Shown: one piece after another, positions 26,458-34,314 of the stretch
How the letters are laid out: the number at the start of each line of letters is the position of its first letter
Numbering within the stretch: the stretch's first letter is position 1
Origin: Actinomycetales bacterium
Lineage (GTDB): Bacteria > Actinomycetota > Actinomycetes > Actinomycetales > Dermatophilaceae
Assembly (NCBI GenBank): GCA_016710645.1
Contig: JADJVI010000046.1
Span: 1-64,000 of the forward strand
Length of the DNA stretch: 64,000 bases
Reading direction: 5' to 3'
Position numbers and translations under genes: made by a program
The notes under the pieces: generated by a model
The model's database searches: none
Told to the model about the DNA's origin: nothing
What the model saw: only the letters and a program-made list of their open reading frames with translations

Positions 26458-27426
26458 TCACCGTCCGTAGACCGCCGCGGGCGGAGCCGGAGCCGGGCCG
26501 AGCGGTCCGGCCAGCCAAGTGTCGTAGATCGCCTTCCACCGGCCGCTGGTGCGCAGTTGCTCCAGCACCCCGTTGGCGTATTTCACGAAGTCGACGTCGT
26601 CCTTGTTGAACCCCAAGCCATACGGCTCGGCGGTGATCGGGGCGGAGGTGGGCACCACGGCATACGGGTCCTGGGCGGCCAACCCGGCCAGGACGGTGTC
26701 GTCGCCGGTGATCGCCGCGACCTGGCCCTGCTGGAAGAGCACGAGGCACCCGGTGTGCGTGTCAGAGCCGACGGCCTTGACATTGGGGTACTTGGCGAGC
26801 GTCGTCATGCTGGACGTGCCGTTGGGCGCGCACACCGACTGCCCGGCCAGGTCCTCGAGCTTGGCGGCCGTCGACCCCTTGCGGACGAGCACCTTCTGCC
26901 CGGCGTGGTAGTACTCGCTGGAGAAGGCGATCTGCTGCCAGCGGGCGCAGGTCATCGTCATATTGCGGGCCACGACATCGACACTGCGGTCCTGCAGCAC
27001 CGGGATTCGCTGGGCGGCGGTGATGACGGTGAACTTCACCTTGCCCGGGTCGCCGAAGATCGCGCGCGCGAGCTCGCGAACGATGTCGATGTCAAAGCCC
27101 TCGATCGCCCCGGTTAGCGGGTTGCGCGAGCCGAGCAGCAGGCTGTCACTGGACACCCCGGCGACGAGGTAGCCCCGCTTGGCGATCTCCCCGAGTCGCC
27201 CGCCCACACTGGCGGCGGCCGGCAGAGGCGACAGCGCGGCATACGAGGTGGTCGCGTTGTCGCAGGTCACCGGGGGTGCCGCACTCGTCGGGCTCGTGGC
27301 GGTGGTCGCTGCCGCACTGGAGGTCGGGGTCGGCAGGGGAGTCGGAGCGTATGCCGTGGAGCAGGCGGTCAGCAGCACGCCCAGCAGGGCGAGCGTGGCC
27401 AGCCATCCGGCGCGGAACCTGTTCAC
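26458..27426 (-). CDS. glnH: GlnH-like amino-acid-binding lipoprotein (SBP family 3)
   Basis: 322 residues from GTG 27426. A signal peptide with lipobox LLTACS anchors it outside the membrane; a Ser/Thr/Pro spacer follows. The solute-binding core shows YLVAGVSSDSLLLGSRN, GAIEGFDIDIVRELARAIFG, NMTMTCARWQQIAFSSEYY and LAGQSVCAPNGTSS, matching polar-amino-acid (glutamate/glutamine/aspartate) binders; two Cys pairs may form disulfides. No ABC permease or ATPase is encoded nearby, so it is a sensor part rather than a transporter part. In mycobacteria GlnH binds Asp/Glu/Asn outside the cell and signals through GlnX to PknG; the neighbour order here is the same. GTG overlaps the GlnX stop (GTGA). 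Confidence 0.88.
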   Translation of the reverse strand: MNRFRAGWLATLALLGVLLTACSTAYAPTPLPTPTSSAAATTATSPTSAAPPVTCDNATTSYAALSPLPAAASVGGRLGEIAKRGYLVAGVSSDSLLLGSRNPLTGAIEGFDIDIVRELARAIFGDPGKVKFTVITAAQRIPVLQDRSVDVVARNMTMTCARWQQIAFSSEYYHAGQKVLVRKGSTAAKLEDLAGQSVCAPNGTSSMTTLAKYPNVKAVGSDTHTGCLVLFQQGQVAAITGDDTVLAGLAAQDPYAVVPTSAPITAEPYGLGFNKDDVDFVKYANGVLEQLRTSGRWKAIYDTWLAGPLGPAPAPPAAVYGR

Positions 27427-28815
27427 TCGTACTCCTTGGTCCGGGCCGCGAAGCCTCGCCGGGTCGCCGCTGCCGCGCCGAGGCCGAGCAGGACGGTGAC
27501 GAGGGCGGCCAGCGCGAGCTGCCACTGCGGTGCGGCGATCTCCTGCTGCAGCGACTGGTCGAACTGCTTGAGGGCGGCCGCGGACGCCTCGTCGAAGGCG
27601 GTGAAGCTCGTCGCGGTCGCTCCCTTGGCGTCGGTGACGGCCTTGACTGCGTCGTCCCAGGCGCCCTTGTCGTCCAGGGCCCGCACCGCGGTGTGGGCTG
27701 CGACGTAGGCCTCCCACGGTTGGTTGACCGTGTTGACCGATCCGGATCCCGCTGGCCAGGTCAACCGGCTCAGCGTGTCCATCCCCGATTTCACCTGGGC
27801 CTGGCGGGCCTTGACCTGGGCTTCATAGGGGGCGGCCTGCCCGCGCGCGATGAGGCCAAGACTCTCGTTGGCCTTGGCGTCGTAAGCAGCCGAGCGAATC
27901 GTCGTCAGCGTGAGCGCACCCTGCACGCGGTTGTCGCGGGCCTGCTTGGCGCTCGACGCCGCGGACACCGCGACGCCCGTGGCAGCCACGAGAGCGATGA
28001 GCACGGCACCTGCGGCAGCGAGCACGCCGACATTGAGGCGGCGGCGGGTGCGTCCGGCCAGCCAGACGCCGGCCCACACGACACTGGCCAGGGCTGCGAT
28101 CCCGCTGACGATCAACGGCCAGGACGATCCGGCGTCAGCGATCTCGCCGTCGACCCGGTCCCGATTGGCGGCAATGAGGTTGTCGAGGATCGGCAGGGCC
28201 TGGCCCGCGCAGCGTGGTGCTGGCGATCTTGAGGTATTGGGCTCCGACCGGCAGGCCTTCGCGGTTGTAAGCCCGCGCGGATTCGATGGTGGCCGCGTAA
28301 TCGGTCACGAGGCCATTGAGGGCGGCCAGAGCCGTGGCATCGGCCGGCTGGGCGGCGGCAGCAGCGGCGATCGACTCGCTCACCCTGCCCATCGCGGCCT
28401 CGTAGTCGGCACGCTGGGCGGCGTTCTCCAGCCCGCCGACGAGGAAGGCGTTGGTCGCGTCGGCATCGGCTCGCAACAGATCGGCATACACCGACTGCAC
28501 GGTGACGACCTGCGCGACGTTGGTGCCGGCGCGGCCCAGGGCGGTGCGGTTGTCGACCAGGGTCAGCCCGCCGACGACCGCGAAGACCGTGCAGATCGTG
28601 GCGACGAGCAGCGAGATCCGTCGCATCAGCGTGGGGGTATCGGCGCCCCCACGCACGGCAGCCGCGGGCTGGGGGGCTGGCAACGGCATACCGGTGGGAA
28701 GTGTCGGCCCGGGGGCCGGGGCGGGGGGAGCGGCTGGTGCCGGGATCCCGTATGCCGTGCTGCCGGCTGCCCGCGGTGGGGGCGCCGGAGCGGCGGCAGC
28801 GGCGGGCTGACTCAT
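27423..28815 (-). CDS. glnX: GlnX-like membrane sensor with tandem helical-bundle domains (one frameshift)
   Basis: Two frames join near 28200 to give about 464 residues; one base is gained or lost in GCGCGGGCC. Parts: a Pro/Ala-rich cytoplasmic N-terminus (1-64), membrane helix 1 (RRISLLVATICTVFAVVGGLTLV), an external helical domain of about 130 residues, helix 2 (WPLIVSGIAALASVVWAGVWLA), a short loop, helix 3 (VLAAAGAVLIALVAATGVAV), a second external helical domain of about 130 residues and helix 4 (LALAALVTVLLGLGAAAA). Two four-helix-bundle sensor domains separated by paired membrane helices is the layout of mycobacterial GlnX, the partner of GlnH and PknG. The next gene (GlnH-like) overlaps its stop by GTGA. 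Confidence 0.75.
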
Positions 28816-30371
28816 GCCTGGTCTCCTTGGTCGGTGGCGTCGGACGGCTCGGAGGATTCCGTCGGCTGGGAGGTTCCGGGCGGCGTGACGGTCTCGGGCT
28901 GGGGCTCTGGTCGTTCGATCTCAACGAGCTCGGGCGCGCTGTCCTCGCCGCGGAAGTCCTCCTCCAGCAACTCGCGCAGTTGCTCGGGAGTGGGGTCGCT
29001 CACCTGGTGCAGTCGCCAGGCCTGCCGGGCGATGGCGTTCTCGAGGAAGTTGCGGGCGAACCGGCCGTTGCCGAAGGACTGATCGCGCGGGGTCGCCGCG
29101 AGCACCGTGCGGAAGTAGCCAAGAGCGGGTTCGGTGACGTCGTAGTCGGCGGCTGCCGCGAGCTTGCGCAGGATCGCGACGATCTCGTCGTCGCTGTAGT
29201 CCTCGAACTCGATGACGGTCTTGAACCGGCTGGCCAACCCGGGGTTCTGGGCGATAAAGACGACCATGGGATCGGGGTAGCCGGCCACGATGACCACGAG
29301 GTCCTCGCGGTGGTCTTCCATCTCCTTGACCAGGGTGTTGACCGCCTCCTGGCCGTATTGGTCGCCCGATAGCGAATACGCCTCGTCGATGAACAGCACC
29401 CCGCCATAGGCCTTGGCGCAGGTCTCGGCAGTCTTGATCGCGGTCTGGCCGAGGTAGCCGGCGACGAGTTCGGAGCGGTCGACCTCGACGAGCTGGCCCT
29501 TGGGCAGCAGGCCCAAGGCCCGATAGATCCCGCCGACCATCCGGGCCACAGTGGTCTTGCCGGTGCCGGGGTTGCCGACGAAAACCAGGTGGCGGGTCAG
29601 GTCAGGGCTCTTGAGGCCGGCAGCCTTGCGCTTGGCGTCGATCTGCAGCATGGCGACCTGCTGGTGCACCTCGCGCTTGACCCGCTCCAGCCCGATCATC
29701 GCGTCGAGCTCGGCCAGCAACTCGTCCAGGGACTTGGTCGGCTCGGCGGGCACCTCAGGAGCGGGGGCCGCCGAACCCTCCCCAGCGGTCGCGACGGGGG
29801 GCGGCGCTGCTGCCGGGTCAGCCCCATTGGTCTGAGAGCCATTGGGCTGGCTGCCCCCACCCGGCAACGGCGAGAGCGTCGGCGTCGGCCACACCGGCGG
29901 CATACCGGCTGTCGCGGGCCACCCCGGCAGCGAGCGGGCATCGGGGGCAGCGCCGGTCGGAGCGGCGGCCTGCAGTTGCGCCGCAGCCGCGCCCGCGGCT
30001 GTCGCCGTCACCCGGATGGTCGGCTCGCCCAGTGAGGCCGCGGCTGAGGCCACCTCGGTCAGGGCAGTCGCGTATGCCGAGGCGTGCGAGTTCGCGGTGT
30101 CGACGAGCTGGCGCAGCAGGGTCGTCGCGCCGACGCGGTAGCGCCGTCCGCGAGAGGCGGCATCGAAGAAGGCGGTGTGGATCCGCTGGACGTCAGAGCC
30201 CGCGAGCTCACCCGAATCGGCCTGGGCAGCAGCCCAATCCGTGGCAGCACGGGGCGCGGCCTCGGCGATCGCAGCGGCAAAAGTCATGGCCTCCTCGCGC
30301 GCCTCAGCAGCCGGTATGCCGGCCTGCTCGGCAATGTCGACGAGGGCATCGACGGCGGCTCGCAGGGTCAT
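28812..30371 (-). CDS. CbbX/EccA-like AAA+ ATPase
   Basis: 519 residues. An N-terminal helical region (1-130), a Pro/Ala/Gly linker (about 140-210) and one AAA+ domain with Walker A GNPGTGKTTVAR, Walker B GVLFIDEAYSL, sensor/arginine-finger region NPGLASRFKTVIEF and sensor 2 FGNGRFARNFLENAIARQAWRL. This lidded arrangement is that of CbbX (Rubisco activase) and the EccA proteins of type VII secretion; no Rubisco or ESX genes are present. Its place just after TelA suggests a remodelling role for a complex made by this operon. The C-terminal 50 residues are acidic and disordered. Stop overlaps the GlnX-like start (ATGA). Confidence 0.8.
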   Translation of the reverse strand: MTLRAAVDALVDIAEQAGIPAAEAREEAMTFAAAIAEAAPRAATDWAAAQADSGELAGSDVQRIHTAFFDAASRGRRYRVGATTLLRQLVDTANSHASAYATALTEVASAAASLGEPTIRVTATAAGAAAAQLQAAAPTGAAPDARSLPGWPATAGMPPVWPTPTLSPLPGGGSQPNGSQTNGADPAAAPPPVATAGEGSAAPAPEVPAEPTKSLDELLAELDAMIGLERVKREVHQQVAMLQIDAKRKAAGLKSPDLTRHLVFVGNPGTGKTTVARMVGGIYRALGLLPKGQLVEVDRSELVAGYLGQTAIKTAETCAKAYGGVLFIDEAYSLSGDQYGQEAVNTLVKEMEDHREDLVVIVAGYPDPMVVFIAQNPGLASRFKTVIEFEDYSDDEIVAILRKLAAAADYDVTEPALGYFRTVLAATPRDQSFGNGRFARNFLENAIARQAWRLHQVSDPTPEQLRELLEEDFRGEDSAPELVEIERPEPQPETVTPPGTSQPTESSEPSDATDQGDQA

Positions 30372-30378
30372 CGGTGCG

Positions 30379-30993
30379 TCACCGTCCGATCGGTGGTTGC
30401 AGGCGGATGTCCGACTCCGGCACGGCAGGTGCGGTGGACGGCATACCGGATGGGTGAGAGGTGCTGGAAGGCATCGGGGGCAGGGGAGCGTTGGCCCCGA
30501 GCGCGAGCTCGCCGCCGGTGGAGGCGTGGCCGAACTTTTCCTGGAGGAACCGGCCGTGCACGACGAGGGCTTCGGCGTCCGCCCGGTTGATGGCGTCGAA
30601 GACCTTGTCCATCGTCGCGGCGAGCAGGTCGAGCTGGTCGACGAGGATCATCAACGGGGTCTTGCCGCGGTCGACCGGGCGGGTGTCGGCCCAGTGTCGG
30701 GGCAGGCGCAGGTAGCCGCCGAGCGCCTCGGGGAGGTAGTCGGTGGCCGTCGCCATGACGCTGTAACCCTGCAGGCTGGAGACGCCGACCCGGTCCAGGC
30801 GGGGGATCGTCTCGCGGACGATCCCCGTGACCCGCAGCAACCGCGACAGCACCAACGCCGGGACCTTGGCCTCGCGTGCGGTCTGCTCGACCCGCTCGAC
30901 GGATGCGAGCAGGTCGGACGCCGTCGGGGCGCGCCGCACCGTGGTCTCGGGCTCCTCCTGCTTGCTGCCGAACAGCCAATCCCCGATGCCCAT
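30379..30993 (-). CDS. Uncharacterised 204-aa protein between TelA and the AAA ATPase
   Basis: Starts MGIGDWLFGSKQEEPET at ATG 30993. The first 140 residues look helical (ASDLLASVERVEQTAREA, ALVLSRLLRVTGIVRETI, LMILVDQLDLLAATMDKVF); the tail is Pro/Ser-rich and disordered. I see no catalytic motif or membrane segment and do not recognise the family. It lies 4 bp after the TelA stop and 7 bp before the AAA start, so it is probably a dedicated partner of one of them. Confidence 0.65.
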   Translation of the reverse strand: MGIGDWLFGSKQEEPETTVRRAPTASDLLASVERVEQTAREAKVPALVLSRLLRVTGIVRETIPRLDRVGVSSLQGYSVMATATDYLPEALGGYLRLPRHWADTRPVDRGKTPLMILVDQLDLLAATMDKVFDAINRADAEALVVHGRFLQEKFGHASTGGELALGANAPLPPMPSSTSHPSGMPSTAPAVPESDIRLQPPIGR

Positions 30994-30997
30994 GGGC

Positions 30998-32251
30998 CTA
31001 TCGACCGATGTCGAGCGAGCCCATGGCGACGGTGGGGTTGGCGCGGTTGGCCCGGTCAAGGTAGGCGCGGGACTTGGTGACCTCGTTTTCCAGGGTGCCG
31101 ATGGTCGCGGCCATGTTGTCCAAGGCCTGCACCTTGAAGGTGTCGATGGCGTCCATGGTCTGGTAGATGTTCGCGAAGGCATTCTGGAGTTGCTCGATGC
31201 CGATCGTCGAGGAGGCCGCCTGCTCCTGGATGCGCACCGAGTTATCGCGCAGCATCTCGGAGGTCGACTGGATCAGCCCCGAGGTCGTCGTGTTGAGGGC
31301 GCTGATCTGGTCGAGGACGAGCTTCTGATTGCCCAAGGCCTGGGCGACGATGACCGCGGTGCGCAGCGCCGACACGGTCGTCGTCGAGGCGCGGTCGACA
31401 CCCTTGATGAGCTCGATGTTGTTCTTGATCGTGATGTCCAGAGCCAGGTAGTTCTGGATCGACACCGCGAGCTGGGTGAGCAGGTCCTGGTGCTTCTGGC
31501 GCACATAGAACAGGACGTCCTGCTTGAGCGAGCTGGCCTTCTCCGGGTCGGACAGCTCCAGCGTCGCGATGTGGGCGGCGAGCTTGGCGTCGAGCCGCTC
31601 GGCGATGTAGACGTACTGGTTGAGCCGGCCCATGGCGTCCCAGAGGTTCTGCTTCTCCAGGTTGAGGGCGGCGTTGTCCTTCTGGAGCTCGTCCTGGCCC
31701 TGGCGCAAGGAGTTGAGGATGCCGTCGAGGTGGCTCTGGGCCGATTGGTACTTGCGGAAGTAGTCGGTGATCTTGTCGCCGAAGGGGATCATCCCGAGGA
31801 CCTTCTTGACCCCGGTCGCCTGGCTCGGGTCGAGGTCCTCGACGGTGCGGCGCAGGTCCAGCAGGGTCTTGCCGATCTTGCCGCCCTCGGACAGGCCGCC
31901 CTCCTGCAGCGCCCGGACGGGGGACTTCAGCAGCCGGTTGCTCGACTCGGCCGCGCGGCGGATGTCGTCGTCACCCATGAGGCGCACGTCGTTGGCCTTA
32001 GCCTCGAACTGCGGCGACTTGGGGGCCGCGGTGAGCAGCGAGGTGACATAGGACTCGACCTTGGCGTCCAACCCCGGCAGGGCCGCCTCGGGGACCGCCG
32101 GCGCCATCCGGGGCGCGGCCGTCGTGCTGACCGGAGTGGCCGCAGCGGCCGGCGGGTCGAGTCGCAGTTCCATCGACGGGGCAGGCGGTGCGAGCGGGGT
32201 GACAGCGGCTGCGGCGTCCTGGACGGATCCGGGCATGGGCTGGTCGGTCAT
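30998..32251 (-). CDS. telA: TelA-family (toxic-anion resistance) protein, first gene of the operon
   Basis: 417 residues from ATG 32251, preceded by a strong GGGAGAGAAG ribosome site. After a disordered N-terminus (1-60) the rest is helical: LLKSPVRALQEGG, LLDLRRTVEDLDPSQ, PFGDKITDYFRKYQSAQSHL, NLEKQNLWDAMGRLNQYVYIAERLDAKL, then NYLALDITIKNNIELIKGVDRAST and LVLDQISALNTTTS-IQSTSEML typical of TelA/KlaA. These cytosolic proteins occur in tellurite and phage/chemical-stress (Ter) systems; biochemistry is unsettled. Here it heads an operon with vWA, PP2C and kinase genes, a combination reported for Ter-type systems, plus the GlnH/GlnX sensor. Confidence 0.88.
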   Translation of the reverse strand: MTDQPMPGSVQDAAAAVTPLAPPAPSMELRLDPPAAAATPVSTTAAPRMAPAVPEAALPGLDAKVESYVTSLLTAAPKSPQFEAKANDVRLMGDDDIRRAAESSNRLLKSPVRALQEGGLSEGGKIGKTLLDLRRTVEDLDPSQATGVKKVLGMIPFGDKITDYFRKYQSAQSHLDGILNSLRQGQDELQKDNAALNLEKQNLWDAMGRLNQYVYIAERLDAKLAAHIATLELSDPEKASSLKQDVLFYVRQKHQDLLTQLAVSIQNYLALDITIKNNIELIKGVDRASTTTVSALRTAVIVAQALGNQKLVLDQISALNTTTSGLIQSTSEMLRDNSVRIQEQAASSTIGIEQLQNAFANIYQTMDAIDTFKVQALDNMAATIGTLENEVTKSRAYLDRANRANPTVAMGSLDIGR

Positions 32252-32347
32252 CGTGTCTTCTCTCCCTGGGCTTACCTCACCAAGACGTGCGGCCAATCTA
32301 CGCGGTTCCCTTCCCCTCGCGCAGGCACTGTCCCGTGGCTCGGTCGG

Positions 32348-33118
32348 CTACCGCCCCAGGACCGCCGACACGAGCATGTATGCCGCGACGACGAAGAGCA
32401 GGGCCGCAAAGCCGCGCTTGAGCAGGGCCGGGGAGGTGCGGCGCCCGGCATACCCGCCGATCACGCTGCCAAGGATCGCTCCGGCAGTGAAGGTGACCAG
32501 CAGCGGACCGTCCAGTTGCACGCCCTGCCCGAGGCGGGAGACAAAGGCTGTGGCGCTGTTGAGGGTGATGACGAGCAGAGACGTGCCCACGGCCGTCGTC
32601 ATGGGGTAACCCAGCACGAGGGTGAGGGCTGGGACGATGGCGAAGCCACCTCCGACCCCGAAGAACCCGGTCAAGGCACCGAGCCCGATGGCCAGGGCGC
32701 TCATCCGCAGCCAATGGCTGGCCCCACCTGTCGTGGGGACGGCATTCTCCGACCCGATGCCGGGTGGACTGGGCCGCAGCATGAGGGCAGCGACGACGGC
32801 GAGCAGACTGGCCAACAACACCAGGAGCACCCGTTGGTCGACGGCCGCAGAGGCGGCCGAGCCGGCATACGTCCCCAGCGAACCCACGACAGCGAGGATG
32901 GCCGCGTCTGCGACGCGGACCCGACCGGCGCGCAGGTGCCCGACCGTGGCGGCGAGTGCGCTGAGCCCGACGATGACCAGCGATGACGTGGTGGCCTCGT
33001 GAGGCAATTGCCCGAGGACATAGATGAGGACGGGAATGGTGAGGATGGCGCCCCCGCCGCCGAGGGCGCCCATGACCAATCCGGTGAGGGTTCCCAGGGG
33101 CAGGGCGATCCACGGCAT
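32348..33118 (-). CDS. TauE/SafE-family sulfite/organosulfur exporter-like permease
   Basis: 256 residues and about eight membrane helices. The family signature is duplicated: LTGLVMGALGGGGAILTIPVLIYVLG in the first half and LGALTGFFGVGGGFAIVPALTLVLGY in the second. Start chosen at ATG 33118 because TACGAT lies 7 bases upstream; an ATG 9 bases earlier is possible. Substrate unknown (sulfite, sulfonates or other anions). It stands alone between the TelA operon, from which it is separated by 96 bp, and the tRNA pair. Confidence 0.85.
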   Translation of the reverse strand: MPWIALPLGTLTGLVMGALGGGGAILTIPVLIYVLGQLPHEATTSSLVIVGLSALAATVGHLRAGRVRVADAAILAVVGSLGTYAGSAASAAVDQRVLLVLLASLLAVVAALMLRPSPPGIGSENAVPTTGGASHWLRMSALAIGLGALTGFFGVGGGFAIVPALTLVLGYPMTTAVGTSLLVITLNSATAFVSRLGQGVQLDGPLLVTFTAGAILGSVIGGYAGRRTSPALLKRGFAALLFVVAAYMLVSAVLGR

Positions 33119-33125
33119 ACCGGTC

Positions 33126-33131
33126 ATCGTA
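33126..33131 (-). promoter_or_regulatory. Leaderless-type -10 box for the TauE/SafE gene
   Basis: TACGAT on the minus strand, 7 bases before the ATG at 33118. Confidence 0.4.
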
Positions 33132-33266
33132 GAGGACCGACGAGATGCCCCGGGGGGTATACCGTGCAGCGGCTTCGAGGGGCGGGTGACCGCTGATTTC
33201 GGACTCTGAGGGACGACCGTGTACTCTCTGCGATGCACCAGGCACCCGTGCGAGCGCGGCGCCTGG

Positions 33267-33339
33267 GCCCCAATAGCTCAGTCGGCAGAGCGTTTCCATG
33301 GTAAGGAAAAGGTCTAGGGTTCGATTCCCTATTGGGGCT
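33267..33339 (+). tRNA. tRNA-Thr (GGT)
   Basis: Full cloverleaf: acceptor GCCCCAA/TTGGGGC, D-arm TAGCTCAGTCGGCAGAG, anticodon stem TTTCC/GGAAA with loop ATGGTAA (anticodon GGT), T-arm GGGTTCGATTCCC. CCA is not encoded. Confidence 0.95.
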
Positions 33340-33386
33340 CTGACTCCCAGTGGCCGACCCCAGTGGCACGGCCGCCCGGGGGTCGA

Positions 33387-33463
33387 GGCGGGATAGCTCA
33401 GTTGGTCAGAGCGCACGACTCATAATCGTGAGGTCGCGGGATCGAGCCCCGCTCCCGCTACCA
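33387..33463 (+). tRNA. tRNA-Met (CAT), elongator type
   Basis: Acceptor GGCGGGA/TCCCGCT (first pair G-U), D-arm TAGCTCAGTTGGTCAGAGC, anticodon stem CACGA/TCGTG with loop CTCATAA (anticodon CAT), T-arm GCGGGATCGAGCCCCGC. The terminal CCA is encoded (33461-33463). The standard first base pair is not of the initiator type with unpaired position 1, so elongator is more likely. Confidence 0.93.
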
Positions 33464-33607
33464 GTGCCATCGGCGCCGCAGGATGGGATTTGCAGGGCAC
33501 CCCCTGGCGTCCCGTATCCTTGAGCGTTGCCTCGCGCCCGAGCGATGTGGCACGAGACCGAAGCCGCACGAGCAGTTCGTGCCCAGTGAGTGAGAGCAGG
33601 GAGCCCC

Positions 33608-33778
33608 GTGGCCAGCAAGACGACCGATGTCCGGCCGAAGATCACCATGGCCTGCACGGAGTGCAAGGACCGCAACTACATCACCAAGAAGAACCGGCGC
33701 AACGACCCCGACCGGCTCTCCATGAACAAGTTCTGCCCCAAGTGCGGCAAGCACACGGAGCACCGCGAGACCCGCTGA
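33608..33778 (+). CDS. rpmG: 50S ribosomal protein L33
   Basis: 56 residues from GTG 33608 (GCAGGGAG 5 bases upstream). It reads ASKTTDVRPKITMACTEC and ends FCPKCGKHTEHRETR; the two C-x-x-C pairs mark the zinc-binding (C+) form of L33. The tRNA-Thr/Met - rpmG - hadAB order is conserved in actinobacteria. A strong hairpin follows. Confidence 0.95.
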   Translation: MASKTTDVRPKITMACTECKDRNYITKKNRRNDPDRLSMNKFCPKCGKHTEHRETR

Positions 33779-33817
33779 GTCCCGCGCCGCCGGTCCTCAC
33801 CCGACCAAGCGGCCCAC

Positions 33818-33853
33818 CGAAGCCCGCCATCCCGGCAGGGAGGGCGGGCTTCG
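33818..33853 (+). terminator. Hairpin terminator after rpmG
   Basis: CGAAGCCCGCC and GGCGGGCTTCG form a perfect 11-bp stem with a 14-base loop, 40 bp after the rpmG stop. Confidence 0.7.
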
Positions 33854-33967
33854 TGCTGTCCGCTGGAGAATCTTTCGACAAAATCTCGACGATCGGGGAA
33901 TGACTCCGCGTCGCCATCTGTTCACCTAATAGACACGCTGGACAGTCGAAGTTCCGACGAAGTGCTC

Positions 33968-33995
33968 TTGACAAGAGGGCCGCTGTCGGTAAGAT
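33968..33995 (+). promoter_or_regulatory. Strong sigma-70 type promoter upstream of a 29-codon gene
   Basis: TTGACA (33968-33973), 16 bases, TAAGAT (33990-33995). This is the closest match to consensus seen in the window, in a locally AT-rich patch. It drives a leader of about 135 nt with possible stems (for example CTCATC/GATGA at 34007-34020) ahead of the small frame at 34138. Confidence 0.7.
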
Positions 33996-34137
33996 AAAGA
34001 AGTTGCTCATCGGGAGATGAACAGCTAGACTGAGACAAGTGAACATAAGGTGAACGAGTCGGTAACGAACCGGGCACCTGCGCCACGAGTCGTGAGCCAC
34101 AAGGGCCGCGGCCTGAGGACCCATAGGGGGATCTACC

Positions 34138-34227
34138 ATGCGCAAGCTCTTCAAGCTCTACCAGAACGACTACAAGAACGCTCCGTGCATCGCCTCGCTC
34201 GCTGTTCTGCCGAGCCGCAAGGCCTGA
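34138..34227 (+). CDS. Unannotated 29-aa small protein with its own promoter and terminator
   Basis: ATG at 34138 follows AGGGGGATCTACC, a good ribosome site. The peptide begins MRKLFKLYQNDYKNAP, has one Cys at position 17, a short hydrophobic stretch (IASLAVL, 18-24) and ends with SRKA. It is basic and amphipathic. A consensus promoter lies 143-170 bp upstream and a 16-bp perfect hairpin begins 12 bp after the stop, so this is a complete stand-alone transcription unit. I do not recognise the family. The transcript could also act as a regulatory RNA of about 270 nt, or the peptide could be a leader peptide. Function unknown. Confidence 0.6.
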   Translation: MRKLFKLYQNDYKNAPCIASLAVLPSRKA

Positions 34228-34238
34228 TCGCACCACCT

Positions 34239-34273
34239 CGAGGAGGCCCCGACCATCGGTCGGGGCCTCCTCG
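34239..34273 (+). terminator. Strong hairpin terminator after the 29-aa gene
   Basis: CGAGGAGGCCCCGACC, loop ATC, GGTCGGGGCCTCCTCG: a perfect 16-bp G/C-rich stem. Confidence 0.8.
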
Positions 34274-34302
34274 TCTGTGCGGGCAGTCACCATCGGGTGT
34301 TC

Positions 34303-34308
34303 TAGGGT
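34303..34308 (+). promoter_or_regulatory. Leaderless-type -10 box for hadA
   Basis: TAGGGT lies 6 bases before the ATG at 34315; no ribosome site is visible. Confidence 0.45.
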
Positions 34309-34314
34309 TCCGGT

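Noticed and set aside
28812..30371. Part of a type VII (ESX) secretion locus, because of the EccA-like ATPase
   Set aside because: No EccB, EccC, EccD, MycP or WXG100 genes are adjacent; the operon context is signalling, not secretion.
30827..32986. 719-aa open frame on the plus strand
   Set aside because: Antisense to telA and its neighbours; repetitive Gly/Val/Asp/Leu composition with no motif.
33996..34137. Known riboswitch (c-di-AMP ydaO type, M-box, T-box) in the leader of the 29-aa gene
   Set aside because: No match to the conserved cores that I can recall; only small local stems are seen.
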